DNA of 64,000 bases, taken from Liquidambar formosana (lineage: Eukaryota; Streptophyta; Magnoliopsida; Saxifragales; Altingiaceae). Positions 57,739-64,000 of the stretch are shown one piece after another. Positions within the stretch are counted from its first letter, which is position 1, and every line of letters starts with the position of its first letter. The notes beneath the pieces were generated by a model. It did not search any database and was not told where the DNA came from. It saw only the letters and a program-made list of their open reading frames with translations. The stretch is taken from positions 8,595,991 through 8,659,990 of the forward strand of contig CM077827.1 of the NCBI GenBank assembly GCA_039720395.1, in the 5' to 3' direction. The position numbers were made by a program, and so were the translations under genes.

Positions 57739-59815
57739 CAAAATCAAATGGCTAGACATGTAATAATTAATAAAATTCCAAAGTAGACATGTAAGGAATG
57801 TTCATTTAAGATGAACATTTTGCTTTCCCCTGTTTTGTTACATTATCTTGTTGAGTAATTGTGTCTTGAACTTGCTATAGTTTAGGTTCAATGATGTAAC
57901 TAATTCAAATGGTTATCTTATATGCACTTTGAATTCTCTATCTTAAATTGCCACAATTGAATATTGAAGCTCAATGACATGATGTACAACCATATATTCT
58001 TATTCAACAGTTCAATGTATCTACTTGTTCTTGCTTTGTCTTACAGGACTGTTATTGGTTTAAATTAGTTTTCATGTGAGTCATATTGGTTCCCTTTTAT
58101 CTTTTATTGTTAGCAATTGCATCTAGCTTTATGAAAAATGCATTTTTATGCAAATTTGAGGTCGTCATCATCTTTGATTTAGAGCATCAAAAAGTGAAGC
58201 TGAATGATATTGTGCTTCTAGAGCAACTATGTGGTTGCTAGTTTCAATTCAAGCATCCTTCTAACATAGTCCTACTGTTCTATGGGGGAATGTTGTCAGG
58301 TCTCTCAAATATGTCTGCAATCAGCCCTATTAAGCCAACGTTCTTTTTGTTTTTGTTGTTGTTGTTTAGTGTTAGTGGGTAAATGATCTTCCTCGGGAGT
58401 GACACAATTTTGATAATATTTTTTTTTTTAATTATTTGAATAGAGCATCTATGTTTCCCTACAACACTGCCTATTTGGATGGCTACAATATAAAATAGCA
58501 AAGAAAGAGATGAGCCTCATTTTCTTCTTTCCTTTCAGGGAAGGCAGGTATAGAAAATAGAAACTGCAGAGAACACTCGTACTTGATTGGCAATTGGTCC
58601 CTAATGTAACTTATGAATTTGGAAATCACAAAATCTGTTCTACTTGCAATGCTGGTTGCAACTGTGTTTTGCCATTATGTTCCATTGGGAATTCCTTGCA
58701 GGCTATTGTTAATTGTCCTGAGTATGAGAGGTCATCCAGCTCTGGGCATGCACCATTGTTGTAGTGGCAGCTCTAGGGATAGATGTTTAGAAAAAGTAAA
58801 TCCTATTGGAGAATGGGATTCAAGGAATCAATGATAGTATATATTTTGGGTTATTATCTCTGTGGATGTCTTTGTGGGTCAAAATTAGCAAGAATCAAAG
58901 ATATGTTTTTTGTTGCTATTATTTCCCTGGAACTGAGTTTGGCGCTGAATTCTTGCTGAGAAGTGATCTTATCCCGTCGTCCAAGTATACTTGTTTGCTT
59001 ATGGAAGTTCTGGTGTAAAATCAATCTTGCATGTTGCCATGAACAATCTGCAGACGAAACAAGATTGACAACAATGCAGAATGCTAATTTTTTGAGTTTG
59101 TCAAAATTAAGTGGACTCTATGGGATGGAAAATAGATTAGGATAGTTTAAGGGGAAGTAAGAAATTCGAACATTTGTCTTATGATTGCTCTTTCCTTTGT
59201 ATGGTGATTGGTCCAAATCGAATACAAGTTGAGAATCAATTTTTCTTTTGTGCCTTCAATTTTTCTTCCAGGAAACATGCTTTTATTTATTTAGAGAGAA
59301 TCATGTAATATTTTCTTTACTATAGACTTGCTTAATTTCTAATTATACCTTTATATTTTGCAGGTTGATCATTAGTGACAATTGTATTGGGTGCCTCTTT
59401 GAAAGTTGTCTCTATTTCATCATGGTGAATTGGTGATCTCGAGTTATTAATGCTTTATTTGGTGGATGTGTCTGCACAACTGGTGGTTTTTTTTTTTTTT
59501 TTCCTAGCTAGTACTATTAGTATGGCATGGATGCAGTGGATGGGTTGTATTTTGAAAAACACAATTACCAAGTACATGATAGAAGACTAATTGAAGTTCT
59601 ATTTTGTGGACTTGATTGGGGATTGTATGTTTTCCTTTTTTTTGAACAATTTCTCATTTTAAGTGGTAAGGAAATAATGAGTTATGAATTTATGTGTTGG
59701 ATTCCATGAGCTTGAGTTTTGCTATAGTTGTTTATTTCAACATTACAGGTTTTGCATTTTTTGTTGCATTTTATGCTTTGGTGTCATCAAGTCACCTATT
59801 AGGAAATAATAATAG
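57739..59815. other. CACTA 3' region, no gene recognised
   Basis: AT-rich with splice-like signals (for example TTCCTTGCAG near 58703) and short open frames. Might hold further captured exons, but none is identifiable. Confidence 0.35.
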
Positions 59816-59879
59816 ATTTAGTGACGTATATAAGTTGCCATAACAAGTGAATTATGGCATGCAATAAATGCCACCAATA

Positions 59880-60300
59880 TCCTATTTCAGGGCGTGTCAT
59901 GGCATGTTGTGATTATATCATTTACGGCGTTTATTGGCACGCCATAAATATTATATAGACGGCGTACAGGAAAATGCCGTATTTAAGTTATTTACGGCGT
60001 ACATAGTAAACGCCGTATTTGAATTATTGACGGCGTACATGTGAATGCCGTGTTTTAGTTATTTACGGCGTGCACATGAATGCCGTAAATGATATATTCA
60101 CGGCGTGCATTTGCAAGCCGTAACTAATTATTAACGGCATACAACGCACGCCGTAAATAACTCAATTACGGCGTTTACCATACGCCGTGTATAACACCCG
60201 GTCTTTCTCGGCGTCGCCCTAGACGGCGTTTGCCCGCACGCCGTAAAAGGTCATTTACGGCGTTTTTTGCATGCCGTGGATGACCTATTTTGTTGTAGTG
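59880..60300. repeat. Right subterminal repeat array of the CACTA
   Basis: About twenty variants of TTTACGGCGTACAT and its complement (ATGCCGTAAAT) in alternating orientation, spaced roughly 15-35 bp, up to the terminus. They match the left array and are the likely TNPA binding region. Confidence 0.88.
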
Positions 60301-60303
60301 GTG

Positions 60304-60945
60304 ACAGGTGTAGACACCCCATTTTCATCCCTAGGAATTCATGAACTCATTTTATGAGTTCTTGAAACATTTAGGAGTCTCTAAGCCTTGAAGGACATTT
60401 TTGCCCTTTCAAGCTTATGAGAATATTATTGCATGCATGTTTTTGTCTTATTGTTGAGTCCCATCAATTGCATTTAGTTTTTAGAATCATCTAAGATATG
60501 TGTGTCAAATTTGGTTCAATTCCAGATGGGTTTGGATAGGCAATTAGAACTTTTGCATCTTGAAGGGCAATTTTGTCTTTCACTTCATATACTTTCCAAT
60601 TGACTCCGAAACTTGTTCCGAATTGTTCTATTGGTCTTAAAATGATAAAATAAGTCTAGTTAAAGTGCCAATTTTATTGAATAGGTTTTGGATTGATTCA
60701 CCATATTACCCTATGGCTAATTGACTCTTTTTCGGTTAACCGCCTTATGAAAACCTTGCCACTTGATCGTGGTCAGAGATTTTTGGTCCAAGAATATTCT
60801 GGACTTATTCTACATTGAATCATTGAAATTTTGGTTTTTAAATCACTCAAATCAGAGTTAAAATGATCAAAATATGACAATTTGAAGATAGGAGTCTGGA
60901 TTAAACAAGAAATCCCAAAAATTGAGGAAACCTGAGAAGTCTCAA
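60304..60945 (+). repeat. Residual LTR end, then a TGTAGACACCCC LTR fragment
   Basis: ACA (60304-60306) completes the LTR interrupted at 38575. At 60309 TGTAGACACCCCATTTTCATCCC looks like the start of a second, related gypsy-type LTR. It shares the overall layout of the 38606 LTR but is diverged and has no visible right end. Confidence 0.5.
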
Positions 60946-61380
60946 TAAATTAATGCTATACTTACAAGATGAATCCATGCATCGGTTGTGTGGCTTTGAC
61001 TTTTTTTGAAGCACACGAGGCTTATTCTTTCCATTAATTTCAACACATCGGCAGGTAAACTGAACCTAAAAAGTAAACCAAACCAGACAGTAGTCTGGAA
61101 AGTAAGTAAAAAAAAAAAAAAAAAAAACTGTAAGAAACTGAAAAAGGGCCTTTGAATGACACAAGATAATACCTGCGGTTGAATAGTTAGTTCTTGGAGA
61201 AGTTCAAAAAGAGCACATAAGAAATAGACACCCAAGGTTGAGTCTTAGCGAGACTCCATTCAGATTGGTAACTCTTTTCAGCTGAATGAATTGGATTGAA
61301 TACCGATAACGGGTCATCCTCCTCGACTCCTTGTACATTTGTGGGTAACTGACAGGAAAGTAAAACTGATTACCAAATTA
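60946..61380 (-). other. Exon-like open stretches, gene not recognised
   Basis: On the minus strand an acceptor TTTCCTGTCAG is followed by an open stretch, LPTNVQGVEEDDPLSVFNPI then HSAEKSYQSEWSLAKTQPW, that stops after about 55 codons. A second candidate (about 61064-60963) reads SLPADVLKLMERISL and HTTDAWIHL between an AG and a GTAAGT-like site. They might be decayed host exons. No family is recognised. Confidence 0.3.
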
Positions 61381-62100
61381 AAGAATTATGCTACAAATCA
61401 ATACCCATTTCCTGATTTGATCCAAGTAACCCATTAATCACCAATCTTCTGCCAAACTTTTTAGAATCTTAAAGATACCCAAAAGACAAAATGGGCTAAA
61501 AGAATAAAAATAAATAATTGATTTCAAGGAATTATATGTGGGTTTTGAGTTTCAATATAGATTTTTATTTTGGGTCAAACAAGGGGTATCCCAAGTCATT
61601 GGGACTAAACTGATCCCTAATGTACAAACCACTCGCAAGCCCGTACATCCGATTATGAGAAAGTGGAGACTTGAAACCAATGATTCCCGAGCTATGGTCC
61701 TCTGCTATTTATGATACTCTCGCTGGTTGAGTTTCAATATAGATCAAGGCATTAAGCATATGGACTAAATGGAAAGCAAATGGATAAGAACTGAGAAAAT
61801 GCAAATCAGATTGGATAGTATTTCTCTATTAATGTACATAAGTTTGGTAAAGGGACTCACTGACCGGCCTTTGAGAGAGAGAGAATTTGATGAACTTTTG
61901 CAACCATGGAGACGGGTGAGTCTTCAGTCTGGAATGTTGAATCATGAATGGAATGAGGGAAAAGAGCAAGCGGATTCTGGCTTTTTCCTTCATACTAGAA
62001 CTTCAGTCCAGTGACTTGGGCGGGTTGTAAGGTGAACGCAGAATCAACCGAAAGGTAAGACCCTCAATCCAGGTCCAAGCCTAAGCTCAAGCCCAGGTTT
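61381..62100. other. No gene seen
   Basis: Unassigned sequence ahead of the second duplicated block, with a GA run near 61877-61890. No supported coding frame. Confidence 0.35.
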
Positions 62101-62103
62101 GGC

Positions 62104-62405
62104 TAAGGGCCCAGCTATTGCAACCTATTTTAATCAGCCCCTTACTCCCTTAGTTTAGGTTTTTAAGATTTTATGCAAAATATAAAATGTTTTTATGAAA
62201 ACCAAGTGTGATGTTACTAGAAAACATCATTTTGAACAACTTTGCAGTAGAATTGTTTTTCAAAATCTATCGTTTATGTAGGCTTTTTGGCAAAAAATGA
62301 AATAGAAATTATAAATGACTAAAAAGTATACTTAAACAATAGATTTGGAAAAACTTTCTTTTGCAAAGTTGTTCAAAATGATGTTTTTTAGTGGGCATTG
62401 CGGTT
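62104..62405. repeat. Foldback MITE family, copy H
   Basis: Begins GCCCAGCTATTGCAACC and carries the left arm, stem and much of the right arm (AAAACTTTCTTTTGCAAAGT, TTCAAAATGATG). The equivalent MITE part in the other duplicated block (33297-33545) lost its left end to the Copia fragment. Confidence 0.6.
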
Positions 62406-62604
62406 GTTTAATTCAAGATGATAGATTTATTCCTTTAACACTATGTAAATTTTTCTTGAATTGTTTAATTTCGAATCAAACACCCAAACAGGCCCTAAAT
62501 CACATGTTATTTTTTATATAAATATAAATCATATAAAAATTAAAATCTAATATACACAATGATGGAGTTAGTCACGTTGCCCAACCAGCTCAATCTGATT
62601 TATG

Positions 62605-62700
62605 CCCACTGGGGCTAGCCTAGTGGTGAGGGAGAGTGGGGAAAAAAGTAAGAATAAGATAGGTTAGAGGTTCAAACCCCTACCATTGTACAAAATTTTT
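62605..62700 (+). mobile_element. tRNA-derived SINE, second copy
   Basis: A box GCTAGCCTAGTGG (62614-62626) and B box GAGGTTCAAACCCC (62667-62680) are closer to consensus than in copy 1. A-rich tail follows. Duplicated with its block rather than separately inserted. Confidence 0.6.
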
Positions 62701-63063
62701 TTTTAAAAAAAAGTTGGAGTTTTACAACCCAAGGCCAACCTAACGCTGCCCAAGCCCGCCCATTAACTGGGTTGGGCATGTTGAGCCCGTCTAAAGTTGC
62801 AGTTCTAACTAGAGGATAACACGCGCAAGCATTACTAAAGAGGGTGGGTGGTGGTGTTTGTGATCTGGCTAGACTGATACAAAGCAAGCACGGAGTAAGT
62901 GTATGCCAATTGCCTTTTCATTCCTCTCACCACCGCCACCCAGAGGTCTCGATAACTTGAAAGCAAGAGCGTTGAATGAAGCAGCTGCGTCCTGGTCCGG
63001 ACCTGTTCACATGTAGAGTCTATGCAGCACAAATAACGGAAGCTGATACTCCAGTAACAGTAA

Positions 63064-63287
63064 CCTTCTATTTGGTTCATGGATTCTATCAAGGAAAAAA
63101 AAAAACAGAAAGGGAAAAAAAATGAGGAGGAAAAAAAATAAAAGGAAAATATAGAATCATATCAAGCCAAAATTATACTAATTCTTATTTTTCTTTTAAT
63201 TTTCCATTACAACCAAATAAAGAAAAGTATAATTCCTTTTATTTTATTTTTTTTTCCCTTGATAAAATCCACAAACCAAATAGAGCC
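63064..63287. mobile_element. 224-bp Tourist-like MITE, filled site
   Basis: Inner termini CTATTTGGTTCATGGATTC and its partner (reverse complement CTATTTGGTTTGTGGATTT) are inverted repeats of about 27 bp. TAA lies at 63061-63063 and 63288-63290. The paralogous block reads CAGTAAATCTAATTTG with a single TAA at 34197-34199, the exact empty site. Confidence 0.92.
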
Positions 63288-64000
63288 TAAATCTAATTTG
63301 ATGACTCGTAACATGAAGCGTGTTCAAAGAATGGAATCATGTACATCATCCTCGATATTAACCACAAAATTAAAATGTTGTTTTTTTAAATTAAAAAAAA
63401 TCCTTATTTTGAGTGTCCAAATGGAAATTACGCAATTTTAATATATTTTATATAATATTGAAGCTAGAAACCTACAATTTTAGTGTATTTTGGTGGCGAT
63501 GATGTTGGTTGGTGGGTCGAGTTTGATCCTTCATAATTTCCAGTGCCTTCCATTTTCCTGAGGGGAGCAGCTAAGATATTTATATTTTAAATGCGAAAAG
63601 AGAAAAGCTCCTCTGAACATGCCATGAACAACAAGATAACTAGTTGGTAAATTTTTCTTTTTTTTGGGAAAAAAGAAGGGTCAATTACAAAAAAACCCTC
63701 AAATATGGCTTTTTTTTCCGCATAATCCCAAAAAGAAAAAAATAGTTGCAATGTCTTTAAACAACTTACAAATTTAGCGATTAGCGCAGTCATATAATGC
63801 TTCTATATTGCACATCCAAAATAGAAAAAATGCAACTCAAGAGCATGGAAAAGAACACACCTTTTTAAGCAAATTGAAACATTTTCGTTTTCTTTTCCTC
63901 CTAGTTTACAAGATCCAACCAGAGCAATAAGCAAGCCAGAACATACAATTTGGAAGATACCAAATGGCCACCTTACATTGACACTCATTTCTGGAAAAAT

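Larger units (their letters stand above)
38576..60300 (+). mobile_element. CACTA (En/Spm) transposon carrying host-gene fragments
   Basis: Left terminus CACTACAAGAAAC and right terminus TTTTGTTGTAGTG are the CACTA signature inverted repeats. GTG flanks both (38573-38575 and 60301-60303), the expected 3-bp duplication. Both ends carry arrays of ACGGCGT-type subterminal motifs. Inside are a Tnp2-type transposase gene and a TNPA-like gene in the usual order and orientation, two nested solo LTRs and captured host exons. Without the solo LTRs and their duplications it is about 16.2 kb. The transposase has two frameshifts, so present mobility would need help. Confidence 0.92.
62158..63987. repeat. 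Segmental duplication, copy 2
   Basis: Direct-orientation match to 33297-34815, about 28.9 kb away, and may continue past the window edge. It differs by a 224-bp MITE and a ~63-bp segment near 63348-63410. Confidence 0.85.

Noticed and set aside
58613..58834. Possible captured exon near TTCCTTGCAG
   Set aside because: Splice-like border but no frame gave a protein I recognise; left as unassigned.

Overview
This window is nuclear DNA of a flowering plant, probably a woody eudicot; the species cannot be fixed from the sequence. It is AT-rich and intron-bearing, and almost all of it is mobile DNA: LTR retrotransposons primed by initiator tRNA-Met, hAT, Harbinger-like and CACTA DNA transposons, MITEs and a tRNA-derived SINE. 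No intact host gene is visible. Host sequence appears only as decayed or captured pieces: a DUF247 fragment, a 20S proteasome beta-2-type exon, a TRAPPC2/sedlin-type final exon, an unnamed exon and an rRNA-like scrap.

Layout. 13-2212: minus-strand gag-only LTR retrotransposon with a perfect GATTA duplication. 2761-3240: minus-strand DUF247 remnant. 3757-4993: element with long inverted arms. 5347-5813: hAT-type MITE (8-bp duplication CTTGGGTC) carrying a tRNA-like insert. 6124-7145: Harbinger-like element (TAA duplication). 7501-19536: complete 12-kb Sirevirus-type Copia element with two LTRs identical by line-by-line reading, a perfect ACCTT duplication, gag, pol and an envelope-position ORF. 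20317-24408: hAT transposon whose transposase has one stop and one frameshift. 25-36 kb: a foldback MITE family (about eight copies or halves), a palindrome-rich foldback element and a 5'-truncated Copia fragment. A block of at least 1.5 kb at 33.3-34.8 kb recurs at 62.2-64.0 kb, and the second copy has gained a MITE.

38576-60300 is the most interesting region. It reads as one 21.7-kb CACTA (En/Spm) element with CACTACAA termini, a GTG duplication and subterminal ACGGCGT arrays. It carries a Tnp2-type transposase gene (five exons, two single-base frameshifts) and an apparently intact eight-exon TNPA-like gene of 478 codons. Upstream of these lie captured fragments of at least two, probably three, host genes, so it is a Pack-CACTA.

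The CACTA sits three bases inside the end of a truncated LTR (36651-38575). It has itself been hit by two full-length solo LTRs of the same family, at 38606-41478 (GGCGT) and 54502-57117 (CATAC). The relative order of events can be read from these nestings: the LTR family was active before and after the CACTA arrived. The Sirevirus, with identical LTRs, is probably the youngest insertion.
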